Source: Trichopria drosophilae
Lineage: Eukaryota; Arthropoda; Insecta; Hymenoptera; Diapriidae
Reading direction: 5' to 3'
Length of the DNA: 64,000 nt
NCBI GenBank assembly: GCA_030407085.1
Contig: CM059584.1
Span: forward strand, 124,472,501-124,536,500
This document shows, one piece after another, positions 50,501 to 64,000 of the stretch. The number at the start of each line of letters is the position of its first letter. Positions within the stretch are counted from its first letter, which is position 1. A model generated the notes under the pieces. That model worked only from the letters and a program-made list of their open reading frames with translations. It made no database searches and had not been told where the DNA came from. A program made the translations under genes and the position numbers.

Positions 50501-53070
50501 TTAAAGTACATTTAGTTAGTACAATTACTGTTCCAAAGACAATAAATTAAATAAGAATTCAGTAGTCACGAGAAAAATTGATCTCTGAATGGTCTCTCGT
50601 GTTTCTGCCACTTGTATTTATATAAAACTTTTCTTTAATAAGAATGAATGACATTTTTAAAAATGGAATCATTTCTGAGCATAATCCAATAAAGTAGTTA
50701 AAAACTCGTTTAATACCATAGTACTTATTTTTTTTCAACTCATTTGAGAAATAAAATTACATTTCCAACAAAGACAACATTGATGTTAGATTCTGCGCTA
50801 ACAAAAATCTGTACTGATAGTTTTGTATGAGCGTCGAATGTACATCTCACTAAAAATTAAAATAATTAATTCAATGCGTTTTCCTTTTTTAGTCAATTGA
50901 TTCATATCATTATTTCTAAAATATTTTGATAATGTTGCTATCAAGAGTATATAAAAATTGGATGAATTTATTAATTAAAAAAGAACAAAAATCAATATCA
51001 CTGCCAAAAAACACAATACAAAAATTGTTTTATAGACTAAACATTTTGTTCAGATAATAAAAAATAGATCTGTTTTATGATAAAAATTAACGTATCGATA
51101 AATTCAAATGCACATCACTTCAAAACATCCATTCATTCTTATATTTCTACTGTGTCATACGATATATCATTCTCATTTTCTGAATAAGTATCAAAATACG
51201 ACATCGTAAAAAGTAGAGGCGAGTACAGGGGGTGAGAACCTTTCTTTTTTATCTTTTCTTTTTTTTTCAAGAAAGGAACGAATCATATAACGAGGTTCAA
51301 TGTGAAGATGGTACCGTTGTTGATACGTCGAACGAAGTGAAGCAGCGGGCGCATCTGGGATTCGACCGATCCCAGATGTAGACCCAATTTTTTTTTGTAC
51401 ACAACTTCCCTGCAACGACCGGCGATGCTACGTTGTGCAACCTTGCAAAGTGAGCTCTTTGTTGACGAGACTGATACGTCACAAAAAAATTGAAAAAATA
51501 CGGTGATCACACTTACATTTTTTGAATCACCCTTAATAATCTATTATTATCCGGGAGTTTACGATCCGAACAAGAATTGCGAAGCTGGCAAGAATCCAAC
51601 TGACGACTGACACAAGACAAATTTTTCATTTTTCCAAAAACAGTCAATTTCGCGGGAAATGTGCTCGATTATTGCTCTCGTAAGTTCTAACGCTCGAAAC
51701 ATCAAAGGAACATGAGATATGTTAGACAGGCCAGCAGCATTTATGTCTTAATATTCAGAAAGCAGAAGTCATTTCTGTAGTTCAACACTGAAATCTTTTT
51801 CAAATTATTCTTAAATTTCTCATTTGAACTAACATCATGTTCTCTCTGTGTTAAAATATTTGATGCCGATTTTTTAAATTTATTTTTATCAACACTTTTT
51901 GACGCTGCATTTTAAGGCATGCTTCTTCCTTTCGAATTAAGTACATACATTATGTAACTAATTAAATACTGATTTACCCAAAAAAAAACAATTTTTTATT
52001 TAAGTTTGCAAATTTCTCAAAATTAATAATTTTTATGAATGTCACTTTTTTTAAATTCCTTCGTGTAGAAACCACAAGAAAAAAATATTTGTTTGACGAA
52101 ATGTTTATCGACAGAGTACATTATATTGTTATATAGGAATGACACAGATTTAGAGAAACAATTGGACTAATCAGATCATTTGATTTTCCGACAGGAAATA
52201 TACTCTCAGAGGTATGTCATGCTCGAAAAATTCCATAGCAGTTTTCATTATAATATTTTTATTAGATTATTTTATTATATTCATTTGTAATTTCAATATA
52301 AATTCTAGTGATTTATTTGTTTGCCTTAAAATTAATTTCTTCTAGTTATATTTGTTTGAAAATGTATACAATAAAAAAGTTTATAAAATAACTATCAAAT
52401 ATTGTTACCAAAATCAAACATTAACAAAAATATATGTCGTAATTAAAAAAATGGGAATATTACAAATAGTGCTACAATCTGTTTAATCATTAAGAGTGGT
52501 AATAGAAAAACATATCATTAAAAGTGCATTCAAACTACGAATATTAATATTCTAAATAGGAATTTGACTCAAAAATAAATCTATAATCAAATTATTCTGT
52601 CAGGTTCACAAGAAAAGATCATTATTCACTAATCTGAAATATAGAGTACAGAATTTTTTAAATATAATTTTTAATTTCAAGTATGCATTGGTTTATTGAG
52701 GAAGTACTAATCAATGACACACTAATTCTATTCCGTAGAATTAAAAAGTTATATTGTTTGACACTGCTAAAATGTCGAAGCGATAATATTAGTTATTTAA
52801 AAACTATAAAAATATTGCCTAGTAACACTGTATAATAATTAAAAAAATATTTCTTACATTTAAAAAAAATGCCTGGATAATGCCGAAACTTTATAAATTT
52901 AAATTCTAAACGGTTATTCTATAAATTTGTTTGGAATAGAAAGTCACTCTTTATGGAACGAAAATCAAGACACTCCAGTCAAAGAGCAACAAGAGATTTT
53001 GGAATATCTTATGTGTTACTCAATAATCTGAATTAGATAATCAATGTCTATAATAAACTTGAATTTCCAC
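47580..53070. other. Non-coding, mostly AT-rich; islands at 49900-50220 and 51190-51520
   Basis: Both islands carry overlapping short frames on - without domains and look like promoter or regulatory DNA. At about 48190-48212 a - strand TTTTGTTTCAG followed by GTGAGTG reads both as acceptor and donor but bounds no coding frame. The rest shows nothing. Confidence 0.35.
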
Positions 53071-53072
53071 TA

Positions 53073-53288
53073 TACTGTTAAAATTTCTGTAGCAATTTCC
53101 TGAAAGAGTAACCGAAGTTTGTTATCGTTACGGTTTCAGAATTTTTCGAAACAGAGTATCGATCTTTTGGTAATTTTCGTAATTTTTTGAAAATGTTTCT
53201 TAATTTTGTTTCGTAAAATTCTGAAAGGGTAACAGCAAAAAACTTCAGTTACCATTTCAGAAAATTCTTAGAGAAATTTCTAGCAGTG
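53073..53288. mobile_element. 216-bp MITE with TA target duplication
   Basis: TA flanks both sides (53071-53072, 53289-53290). The left end TACTGTTAAAATTTCTGTAG mirrors the right end GAGAAATTTCTAGCAGTG. The arms extend about 70 bp and include AGAGTAACCGAAGTTTGTTA against AACTTCAGTTACCATTTCAG. Consistent with a non-autonomous Tc1/mariner-type element; the arms are diverged, so it is older than the one at 47377. Confidence 0.78.
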
Positions 53289-53290
53289 TA

Positions 53291-56200
53291 GGGAATATAA
53301 ACATCATATTTACTATTAAATAAAATAATATAAAACCAATAAAATTATCGATATTCTTTTATTTATTTTATCCATTACAAAAAGTTACTAATTTACGAGT
53401 AAATACAAAATATGGCTGAATTTTATTATAAAACCACAATGTCTAAAAATTAATGCATTAATCAACAACTCTGTAAAATATACTTTTTGCAGGGCCTTAA
53501 TAGTTGCGATGACCGTAATATTCCTTAATAGCAATGACTGTGCATTATAATCATAGGAATTAAGATGTCTTTATTGCGGGTATAAACACAATTACAGAGT
53601 TGTTTTCTAGCAAATCACAGTCACACTAACCTATTTTTTTTTAATATGGATTATCGTATAACATCATGTTTATCTGTAATAAGAATCAACATTTCAAGTA
53701 TACAGCACGATGTTTCAACAAATCTTGTATAAATCCATCGTCAACATTCACTGAATCTAATGAACATTGCATGTATTCCCATTGATTTATTTTTTAGATC
53801 GAAGTAATATACAACTTGTATTAATCTTACTTCAAAATAGGATATACCCAATTTTATAATCCGGTGATTTTTAAATTTGAATTAGTTTGCTAAATAAGAC
53901 TATTTTTTAATGTTTCAATGACTATGTTTGTCCTCATCAGGAACTTAATTTAAAAAATAAAAAACGTCCAATAATATTTTGGTATGTCAACTCACGTCTT
54001 AATTAGGTTCTACAATTATATGAAACGTTACAAAAATTGTGTTTCATTTTGTACTCGTTCTGAAAAATTTGGATCCGGATATTTGTCAATTCAACAAACT
54101 GCGTTCCACTTTATCGGCCTTTTAAGATTGTTAAGTAAAAAAATAATTATCTCATAAAAATAGTCGACGTATTTTACAATTTTCCTGAATGATAAGTAAC
54201 AAATTTTTGCTGGATAAAGTTTATTTCCTAAAAGTAACTCATTTTCTGAAAAAAGACTACCCTCAAAATGTAGACCAGAAAGTCGTTAAATTAACTTTCT
54301 TTACTAAGGTAATGTTACAGTAAATTTGACTGGATTGATTTAAGTTAATTCGTAGTAGTTACATTCCTTCATTTATTAACGTTTTTTTTATTTAGTAAGA
54401 TCAACAAGAATTCTTAAATATACACCATTAACTACATTCGTAGTTATTGTAACGACTTAGGGTGTTATGATAGTGCTACTATTGAACTAAAACTGAAAAT
54501 AAAACTATTGTGTTCAGTCTAACCTAACCTTAAATTTCATTATATTTTTTTAAGCATTGACGATACAATAGAAAAATCAGATTATTAGCTTCTTAAAAGA
54601 GATCTCTGTAACAATTAAAGAGCTGCCTTAATACGTCTTAATTCTAGATTTTAAGCTCTACTTGCAAAGTCACTTTCTAGCGTTAACGACCGACGAATAT
54701 CAGCCGAGTTCCCGTTGGTTAGCAATCGTAAAACCTATAAAAGTACCTTCCGTGTTTCACACACATTCGACGCGACTATGATTATGTATAATGTATAATA
54801 ATTAGCCAGGTCACTGTATTATCGTGCGCGAATCCGATTAAGGATTCACCCAAGGATTTCCGTATGTAAAGGATGTCGAAGCCATCTTTGGCCTCGTGTG
54901 TTCGTGCAAGCCAAAACTAGGATGACGTAAATATCTGCGGGCAAGTTTTGCTATAAGTATAATCATCGTTATATAAAGATTTAATTTATACGATATGATC
55001 TTCATCATTGATGGGATAGAGGACGAGTCGTTTAATAAAACTTAAATAATTGCAAGCCACCGTAAACATACGTCATCTTTGCTTCGATATGGTATAAACG
55101 ATAAATTTCAAGTGGAAAACAAGTAAAATTAAATCATCGTGCAGATTATTGTGTAAGAGCGTTGAAAAACAGCATGACGTTAGTCAGACTGCTTAATAGT
55201 TATTCTATTCTCGGTTCTAAACTAATTCTTGAAGATTTTATGAATGGGATATGCAAATAGTATAGTCGGTACTTTTTTTCATATTCTGTAATGAGAACCT
55301 GAGATGTTATCAAATATGCTAATTTGAAAATCATCATTTATATAAATGTATAAGTAAATAAAGTTAAAATTATAAATGGAAATAAACATATAACTGAATT
55401 AAAACTAAGAAAAGAAAATAATAAGATAAATAACAAAGAAATTAAGTGTACATTTTTTAAACCTAAATAATAAAAGCAATAAAAAATTGTAAATGGAAAT
55501 ATTGTCTGTTCGAATTCATATATTTGTAGGTACTCTTACTAAGAAACCAATTTTTACATTAAAATTTACTATGTTTTAGCATATTAAAATGACGACAATT
55601 CTTAATAAAATTTACTGTTTGCTATTTCGATTAGTTCAATCGGACCTTAACTAAATTTCAGTTATAATAACTACCCTACAGTATTTTTAACAACTAAGAA
55701 AGTAGTCAGCCTAATAAAAACGAGAAGTTAATTTCACTATTTATGCAAAAATTACAGGAATGTAACTGTATATTTAAGAATATTTAATTAACCTAATATA
55801 ATAGTAATATCAACAACAGCGGTACGGTTTGTCTCACTAATAAAAAAGTTACTACTCTTCCATATCTCGATAAACTTTTCTCAATGTATATATTATCTAA
55901 AAAAAAATCTTGTAATTACTACGTTTAAAAATTGAATACAAAGTGTTTTAATGCGGCTTTTGTATCAAGAAGTGATAATTTACAAGGAACAGGAATACGT
56001 ATTAGTAATGCTGAATATGTTGTAATGACATAAGAGTTTAAAAAATTAAGTTGCACTACCATTTAAAAATATGCGTTTTTAACAATATTATCATGATAAG
56101 TCATTTGAACATCACCTAAAAAAGTTCTACAAACATACAGCATAGCCAAGTTTTTTTGCTTTAAAAAATCTAAACATATTTCTAACAGTTAATATAGAAT

Positions 56201-57229
56201 TAATTCCAAGAGTTAAAAAAATGTCTAACGACGAATTCCCTATCGAAATTTTAATATTATTGCTGGGTAATATGTCAGTATGTTGTCGGTCCTTCGGCGA
56301 CAGCTTTGCCGTTACTTCAGTTATGTTTTTTGGCTTTTTTTTTTATTTAAGCAATTGTAATTTATATATGAGATTATTTTGCTCCAAATGATACATTATT
56401 GTTTATATCAGAGTTTCGATGTTACAATTGAAGGTTAGAATTTTTTACATAGTTGCATGGTGTTCCAAATTTTGATTTTGTTTTAAAGTTACCATCCAAA
56501 GTTACATAAATTTTTAAATGGTTAAAAATTATTCTGCACCTTAGCCACCATTATTAAGAACAGCAATTAAAATAGCCATTAAAGTTTCTCATTAGCGAAC
56601 CCACAAGAAATAGCTCTTTCATAAAAATCGATACTCGCGGGCAACGATAATCATACAATATTGTATATATACGGACCCATCCCGTAGAGCTGTTTGCAGC
56701 TACATCCACCCGGGAACAATGAACCTATCGCACAAGAAGTCATCCTGCAGGCGCGTCACGGAGTAAGCCTTTTACCTGCCGGGTCATGTTCGCCTTGTTT
56801 GGAAAGAATATTTCTAGGAAAAAGAGACGCTTGTCGGATTGCGTATTTTTTTGCCACTCTTCACCGTCAATACCGTGCAAAATTGGAGATTAAATTTTCG
56901 AGATTTGTTTTTTGTTAGATTTGCAAAAAATTAATATGCTTACGTAATATGATGGGATGGGTGAGTTACGATGAGTTTTTATTGTATGATGAATAGCAAA
57001 AAACATCATTAAAATGCATTAGTTACATTGTGCCTTAAATATTTTTGGAAAAATGACTGTTCAAAATAATTAAATAGGAATATTTTTAGACGAAAATCAT
57101 GTCCTCCATGATTCTTATTGACCTCAAAGTGTTTTCCACGCTGAACAAAATTTTAGAGGTACAGTTTTATGCAAATACCGATATTGAAAATTTTGGTACG
57201 GTTTGTAAATTTCAGTTTTTGGGCTCAAA
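53291..57229. other. Non-coding; GC-richer islands at 54660-54960 and 56600-56900
   Basis: AT-rich overall. The two islands are the only stretches with notable CG content. The second contains a 74-codon + frame (56694-56918) without a domain. Confidence 0.35.
54736..54743 (+). promoter_or_regulatory. Candidate TATA box in GC-richer island
   Basis: TATAAAAG inside a CG-rich segment, with TTTCACACACATTCGACG about 25-35 bases downstream as a possible start site. No coding exon follows within view, so this could drive a non-coding transcript or be chance. Confidence 0.2.
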
Positions 57230-57230
57230 A

Positions 57231-57905
57231 ACCCGACAAATCACAAAACAGACTCTTCAAAACACCGACATTTAAAAACCAGATATTTAAAAACCAGACA
57301 TTTAAAAATGTGCGTATATTGAAAATATAATTAATGATTGAATTTTCAAAGTGCTTAATGAATAATCCAGAGGTCAAACTGATTTAACCTTCAAGTGACC
57401 TACAAAATTAATCCCTTAGTAAAACATATTTGATATTGAAACGACCTTCCAGTCAGACCTCAAGGAGTGAGGTTATGTAGAGAAATGTTGGGTTTTTAAA
57501 TGTCTGTATTTCGAAATGTCTGTTTTCTTAATGTCTGCATTTTAAAATGTCTGGTTTTTAATATCGGATTTTTGAGGTGCACATAAAAAAATGGGGACAA
57601 ATCACCAAACAGACATATCAAAAACCAGACATTCCAAAATGTACATATTCTGAAAATGTAATTAATGATTGATTTTTAAATGTGCTTAATAAATAATCCT
57701 CGGTTGACCTTCAAGTCAAACATTTTTGACCTTGAAATAACCTTCCAGTGAGACGGCGACCCGAGATCATTTTTTTATGTAGTAAACGCACCAGTCGGAG
57801 ATGTCTGTATTTTGAAATGTCTGTTTTTTTAAATATCTGGTTTTTGAGTGTCGGCTTTTAGAAGTGTATGTTTCGTGATTTGCCTGGTTTTTGAAGTGCA
57901 CTCAT
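57231..57905. repeat. Two tandem palindromic units built from AAAACCAGACATTT words
   Basis: 57231-57585 and 57590-57905 are direct copies about 350 bp apart. Shared words include GAAAATATAATTAATGATTG / GAAAATGTAATTAATGATTG and ACCTTCAAGTGACC / GACCTTCAAGTCAAA. Each unit is itself bounded by inverted AAAAACCAGACATT-type clusters (left) and AATGTCTGGTTTTT-type clusters (right). No coding capacity. It may be a duplicated fold-back element. Confidence 0.8.
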
Positions 57906-60900
57906 TTTTGTTGGTATTACATTGATAATTTACAGTTTTAAAAGTTTAAGTGATATCACCGTGTAATTAATTTTCGTTTTGATAATTACAGTTGTTTTCG
58001 AAAAATGTCAGATGTTGTTTTTTAAATTACATATAAAAGAGTTGAATTCGTCATTTTAGTAACGGTTACACCGTAAAAAACAAAATGTATCCTTTCAAGA
58101 AATTAAGACACTATAAAATCGTCTGAAATTCACTTTTTACAGGACATTTGGAAAATCTGAATTGTTTTGTTACTATCAAATGTCGTGATTTTCCAAATAT
58201 TCTTTACATTGTAGCATATCCAGTGACTTTCATGGTATTAGGGTAACTGCGGGGGGACTCAAGTTTCTCATGGGTTCGATTATTAGCCGTATTGGAAGTA
58301 GCTAGATGTTAATCTAGTATAGAAAAACGTCGGGGTTCCAGATGCCTACTCCATATTTTTCGTTTTGTTGTCCTTAAATATTTTTTTTCAAAATTAATGA
58401 GTTGAAATTATTTTTAGAAACTCTTAATGCCATTAAAATAGCTTGCTTTAACTTATTCAACTATTTATGTTACAAAGCTGTATGTTACTTGTATTCAATT
58501 CATGGAATTAAAATGATTAAAAGAGACATGTTACACATGCATGTTAAATTTATATTTTATATTATTTACATGTAGAATAATTTCGATGTCCTTGTAATAA
58601 TTCCCAACGAATAGTTTGGTTAATCGAAATATTTTGGATTGAATAAGCCCAAATTAACTTTTAAAACTTTGAAAATATTTTAATCATTCATTACATTCTC
58701 AATGAAAGTCATAGACTAGTCACTGATTTTGTTACATTTATATTACTATTTCGTAACTTGAGCTAATAACAAAATCATAAAACGTTCATTTGGAATGCAA
58801 ATTTTACTTGTAAATTTGAAATATCTTTAAGAATCATTCAAATATTTTATAGACTTAACCATTAACACTTAAATTTTGAAATTGCTTATATTTTCGTAAA
58901 CGATTCAAGCAATGTAACAACTGTACGTTAGATTGATTTACATTTCATAATACAGCTTAGTTCAGGCATAAAATTTCACGTTGTTCTCATTTCTCGCCAA
59001 AATTATAGTTTCACGGTATAAATTATGCTTAAAATCACTACTTTACTTACGTCATTTAGCCGTTACACTATCTTTACCTGATCGTTAATTTGCATCTAGC
59101 GCTAGTAATTTTACACGATTATCGTCTAACTTCTCTAAGAAAGATATTTGGTCTTTCCAAGTAGTTTTCATTGATCCAAAGATTTGATATATATATTCCA
59201 ATAAGTTTTAAACATGAAAACGGTGGTTTGATTGAGTAAAATATTTATACTTACTTCATATATAATTCTGTACAAAAGTGACTAATAATGAAAATAATAA
59301 ATATATACAAATTCGACAAAAATAATGTTATGAAAAGGGTTTCAAAATATATTAATTAGAATGATGCAACATTATATGCGTAGAAAAAAAGTATAATAGG
59401 TCTTTCATTTATAAAAACAGACCTATACACTTAGAAAAATTGTATAGAAAAATTTACTATTCTGTAAATAAATACTATTATATATCCATTTTTTTACATT
59501 ATAAAACATTTCATCCAGCCAGAGCTAAACCAGTCCAACGTAAGCATCAGAAGTTAATTTTTCCTAAAATTTGAGGAGGTAAATAGTACCTATTGCAATG
59601 ATAACTGATTTAGTTAATCTAAAATCAAAACGTTAGTCCTGTATCTCTCCGATTTTTAATACAGAATTGTTTACCTTATAGACGTCTTCTAAAAGCAAAA
59701 ATATTTCAGGTTGGAATCGGTGAAAAATTGCAAATTACAAAATGCCAACTCTAGGTGGGCGGAAAAGAATACATTTAGAATCCAGGAATTTTTCACAATT
59801 CTATAGAAGGTCACCTAAATAAAAACAAGATATTCGTTTGCCTCCGAACGGAAGTCAAGACTGATCGATCTCTTGGGATATTCCATACGATGAAATTCCC
59901 TTTTCTTACTCACATATTTCACTTTCCTCCCTATCAATCTCGTCGCCTCCTTTTCCCCACACATATAAAACGTATCTTTTCTCCTTTTCTCCAACCTCTT
60001 ACTGAGGAATTACTCGAGCAAGAGTGAAAATCATTTATCGTGGCTGGTTCGTTGTCAAGCAATGAGTCACTTCTCGAAATTACTTCTCCAGCAGACGGAG
60101 TTTAGCTGTGAGTGGATTATAAATACTGCTGCTAATTGATGATTGAATTGGGTTCATTATCCGTTCATGCCGTAAACTTAATTGATGTGGATTTTTCTTG
60201 CGAGATCGTAAACGCAAGTTTATTTCAATAAATCTGCAGTTCGATCGTTGGATTTTTCTGAAGCCGATTGGAATAAATATTTCACACAGTTTGTTTAATC
60301 CATTCTGCGAAGAAGCCGGCAATTTAGAAGTTATTAATATAATATTCGTAAGGATGAAGTCATGAAATAAACATTAAAGTTCAAAGACTTCTATCGAATC
60401 AATGCTTTGAAGAGATTACGTGATGGAATGATCCATACACCATAAATGGAAACTGTGTTTAATTCATTAATCAGTTCATCATAGATATCCGTTTAGGAAT
60501 AAAGAATAACAATATTTCTAATTCTGGAAAGAAGGTTTACTATGTCAACAAATTCAGAATTGCTCTGGAGCTTGCACCTGATGGCCAGCAAATGATGTAG
60601 TCGATGTGCGTTTTTGGAATTGAACATTCAAAGCTCTGACCCCATGTGTAATGATGGCGCTGGATACTTTTCAGTCTAGTAAAGCGATTACATACGTTGA
60701 TTCAACTGCACATCAACAATGATGATGTCAAGCAACCCATATTGATATATTCTTTGCAATAGTAACATAAATGCTTGAAATATTGAAAAACATGGCGATA
60801 GATATTCAGAATGCATATGCACGTATAGAAATTGGATTATATAAATAGTCGCGTTTACAAACTGAAGTTAGAAACGGCGATAACAGAAGTAAGTATAGCC

Positions 60901-60940
60901 AGGAAAGTTGATGGTATATTTTATGCTTTTTAGGTTATAG
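57906..60940. other. Non-coding, no gene recognised
   Basis: AT-rich. A purer pyrimidine stretch at 59890-60000 and an 80-codon - frame at 60080-60322 were seen without domain or splice support. Confidence 0.4.
60840..60847 (+). promoter_or_regulatory. Candidate TATA box followed by a good splice donor
   Basis: TATAAATA at 60840-60847. About 45 bases downstream comes CAGAAGTAAGTA, where GTAAGTA at about 60889 is a consensus-like donor. This could be a tiny non-coding first exon on the + strand, or chance. Confidence 0.15.
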
Positions 60941-61071
60941 TTATAACACATAGACATGAATAATGTTTCTGATTGCAATTACCATTACTATTCTCTGATT
61001 TGTGGCAATGACTTCTGGAGTAGCACGAAAGGCTATCAAACATCTTCCGTGCAAACATTCGATACATTCAC

Positions 61072-61159
61072 TCTCTATTGCTGAAACGCAGTTGGTATAA
61101 GTAAATATAACAATCGCTATAAAATGATTCAGCAAATGCAATTTTAGTGTTTCTAACAT
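61072..61159 (-). CDS. Hypothetical signal-peptide exon (possible first exon of the Ig/FN3 gene)
   Basis: On - an ATG at 61159 opens a frame reading MLETLKLHLLNHFIAIVI, then FTYTNCVSA, a plausible signal peptide with cleavage after VSA. If spliced at AGA/GTGAAT (after 61072) the exon ends in phase 1, the phase needed to join 18620 of the Ig/FN3 gene (giving IE-I-LSKPAND). That would mean an intron of about 42 kb. Against it: the donor is weak, and unspliced the frame runs on to 60941 with a cysteine cluster (ECIECLHGRC) and could instead be a separate small secreted protein or chance. Low confidence. Confidence 0.2.
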
Positions 61160-61489
61160 ATGCTTGGGAAAATATAAGACACAAAGAGAATTCACTTTTC
61201 GTGAAAGACACTCTCGAAGGAGTGAAATCTTATTTTTCAATAATAAATTATTCTGTAAAAAGTATTTTTGACTCTACGAAATTCAGAGCACATCGTTTTT
61301 GAAAGGAATAAAACAAAATACTTTGGCATTTCTCAACTGGGGTATAATACTAGAAAAGTGGAGACATAAGTAAATAATTCATCGAATCGAAACTGTTAAT
61401 GCTACGGATACGCGATCAACTAACTCTTATCAGCAGTTTATCCTATCTTAATCTAACTATTAAGCCATATACGCAAGTAATTGACAGAT

Positions 61490-62260
61490 TTCAACGGAAT
61501 AAATCGGGAAGTCGAATGGATCTGAAAAATGTATATGCTACTTCATGCGATACGATCGTAAACTCGCTATAATGAATGGCATTCCATAGTCAATTTTCGC
61601 TTCGATCTGGCATAATGTTTGTTTTCGCATTGCCGTCCCACTTTAACATCGGCCTTTTCACTTTTAGAATTTTTTAAATGTATAATAACGGAACTAATCT
61701 GCCTCACGTCAAGATCCTTTAAACTGGAAAGGCGGAAAGTATACTCGTACCCTGGGGGAACTTACTCGGTATATTGTCGAAACTGCACCTAGAGTAGCAG
61801 AAAGTACACCGGAGTTGTTGGTGTCGTTTCGATATACCGGATGACGACAGTAATGTCATTACTGTTCCGAGACGATCATTCAGGACTATTAACGATTTAC
61901 GGAAATGGGGTTTTCTTCCTTGGACAACTGACCAAATCAGCAGTAACGATTGTAGGACTATTAAAAAAGGGCTATTATTCCGATACAAATTGTATGGTGA
62001 AATCGATTTTTATTCGACGATTCGCGCGATCGTTTATCTGCCACTCGCATTGACAGATAATCGGTCCCGTTGGTACGGTGTCATTCTTGTAGCATTTCAC
62101 TCTTTGGAAATCTCGACAATGTATTCGGGAAAGCCACGGACAATGATGAACGGTAATGCGATTTCATCGGATGATATTATTGTTGACTGTCTAACGTATT
62201 TGTTCTTTCATAAATCAGTGAAACGGCACGTTCCACATTTTTTCGCGTACCAATAAAAGA
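61490..62260. other. GC-richer island, possible promoter region
   Basis: CG dinucleotides are frequent and frames of 70-90 codons overlap on both strands (61719-61988 -, 61841-62053 + and 61990-62256 +) without domains. It lies just upstream, on the - strand, of the candidate signal-peptide exon at 61159, where a promoter would be expected. Confidence 0.25.
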
Positions 62261-64000
62261 AGTTCTGTGATATCGAAATACGTGTATGTAATTATAGTCC
62301 TGCAATGAAATGCATTAACTAGTGTCGATATACATAAGCGATTGTTCATAATTGAATATTAATGGATAAATTTACGTTTGGCAATTGCTAGATTAGATTA
62401 TTTTGTTGTAATTGATTGTCACTATTCAAATTCTTTTATGATACTAATATTTAGTAATCTCTTAATCTGAATCACTGAAAATTTCGCCAAATGCGTCAGC
62501 GAAAACAATTTTCGCTATTAAATCAGTCCATTTCACTGTTTAACCAGTTGATTTTACTATTTAACCAGTTGAAATATTGCATTTGCTGAAACTTCTGCAG
62601 AACTCAACCCTAATTAACACTATTTCACTGGTTTTTCAGTTGTACATTCTTTTAACACCGATCACTGAATGTAACCAACGATTTGCTTTTCATCCTACAT
62701 AAAACTCAACATCTATATATAATTTCAATAAAGTAGGTTTTGTGGCTGCAAGAACTTTATTCCTCGAATTTAAGCAGGTTTTTCTGTACTAAGAAGATTT
62801 TATAAGAGGAACGTAAATAAATGTTCTGTGTTGTTTTTTGCGTTTTCATAATCGCATTTGAGTTCCACAAGTTGCCCATGCGAGCACAAAATTCTAAATA
62901 CTGGAGACGCCACCGAAAAATTGAATAATAGCGATCCGGCTCAGGTATTATCTATAATGTTTATCGCAATTGTTAGTTTTTAACCATTTTTATAACCTTT
63001 AAAATTGCATACAGGTGTTACTATATAGTTTGAGGGGAGTGTAGAAAGTTACATCAGCTAAGTTTGTATTATAGATTTTGCTTAAATTTACTGAATAGAT
63101 TAATAATACTAGAAAATTAGCTTCTATTTATCATACGCAACACACGAAACTATTAAGTGTGTATGGTAATTAAAATACTTTTTATAGCTTTGCGTATTAC
63201 TTAAGACGTGTAGGAGCTGATTTTTTAGCGCAAATAGTCCATTCAATTGATTATAGCTAAATTCACTTAATTGATCAGTTAGTAAGCACTATATTCCAGG
63301 GAAAATCAAGTGATTTTAATTCATTTATTTTAGTCCGATTCGCTGCATTAATCAATAAATGGACACTGTTTTCTAGTGAAAACCACTGATTAAAATCGAT
63401 TTACAATTATTGCTTTGTGAATTAGCGACTATGAACAGTCAATTAGTAGTTTTTCGCCGGTTGAGATTAAGAAAGTAGCTACGCATAGCAAAGGAGCACA
63501 TAAAAATTTGCGGCGAACTTCAACACAATACTAACTGTTCGAAACAGAATAGTAACACATATTTACGAGTTGAATCACCGTGCAAAAAAATGATATGTAG
63601 AATGTTTTCGATTACAATAATACACTGAGAATATAGTATTATTGAGTAATTTCTATTACGTTTTAGTTAAATTGACTAAATATTTAGATTCTAACCAGCA
63701 ACCACGAATTTAGCCAATATTATTAATTTGATTTTAGTGTTCAGTGTCAAAATTGACTAGTAATTTCCTGCGTACTATTGACGTTGAGTAACTCAACTAG
63801 GGATTGGAGATTTCCCATATCGAACAGTAATTATCTGTTGTAACCTAACGGATTCGGATAGGAACTATTAATAGTTGTAGCCAACTAATATCGTATTATT
63901 GAATGACTGTCCATACGGAATTGTGTTTCTACTGATTACAGCATGGGTACATTCCACAGCATTGAACTGAGATATTACAAGAAGAGTTCTATTTGCCACA
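62261..64000. other. Non-coding, AT-rich window end
   Basis: No gene seen. The words TTTAACCAGTTGA and ACTGGTTTTTCAGTT recur in both orientations at 62510-62640, a small decayed repeat. Confidence 0.4.

Overview
The window looks like AT-rich insect nuclear DNA, most likely hymenopteran. It has introns with GT/AG borders, a chymotrypsin/brachyurin-type protease of the kind common in insect guts, a GPI-type immunoglobulin-superfamily adhesion gene, many short inverted-repeat (MITE-like) elements, and a minisatellite whose units carry the CCTAA/TTAGG arthropod telomere word. No organism name can be read from the sequence, and nothing bacterial or clearly viral was seen.

Layout. (1) 168-1593 (+): the last four coding exons of a secreted S1 serine protease. 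Its signal-peptide exon lies before the window. (2) 1.7-16 kb: no convincing gene, but dense in repeats. These include a poly-G tract, nested hairpin elements at 5.3-5.95 kb, inverted-repeat elements at 6.5, 7.4 and 8.4-9.7 kb, a GC-richer island at 12.0-12.5 kb, and a 1-kb fold-back element at 13.6-14.7 kb whose loop is a 71-73 bp tandem array. (3) 16140-18620 (-): seven coding exons of a cell-surface protein with three Ig domains, one FN3 domain and a hydrophobic C-terminal tail (Wrapper/Klingon architecture). Its signal-peptide exon is not adjacent. (4) 18.6-64 kb: about 45 kb without a recognisable coding exon. It is filled with MITE-like elements, some with clear target-site duplications: TTAA at 18.8-19.8 kb, TA at 36.6-37.9 and 53.1 kb, and 9 bp at 47.4 kb. 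Between them lie several GC-richer unique islands.

How it fits together. The simplest reading is that much of 18.6-61 kb is one giant 5' intron of the Ig/FN3 gene. A weak candidate signal-peptide exon of matching phase sits at 61072-61159 (-), just downstream of a GC-rich island at 61.5-62.3 kb that could be its promoter. This is inference and needs RNA evidence. The protease and the adhesion gene show no functional link; they converge tail to tail across about 14 kb of repeats.

Most unusual points: a 120-bp tandem module shared by two otherwise different inverted-repeat elements (8.4-9.7 kb and 36.6-37.9 kb); the telomere-word minisatellite inside a large palindrome; and a protease S1 pocket with Gly at 189 and Asp at 226 by eye alignment, the charge swap known from crab collagenase.
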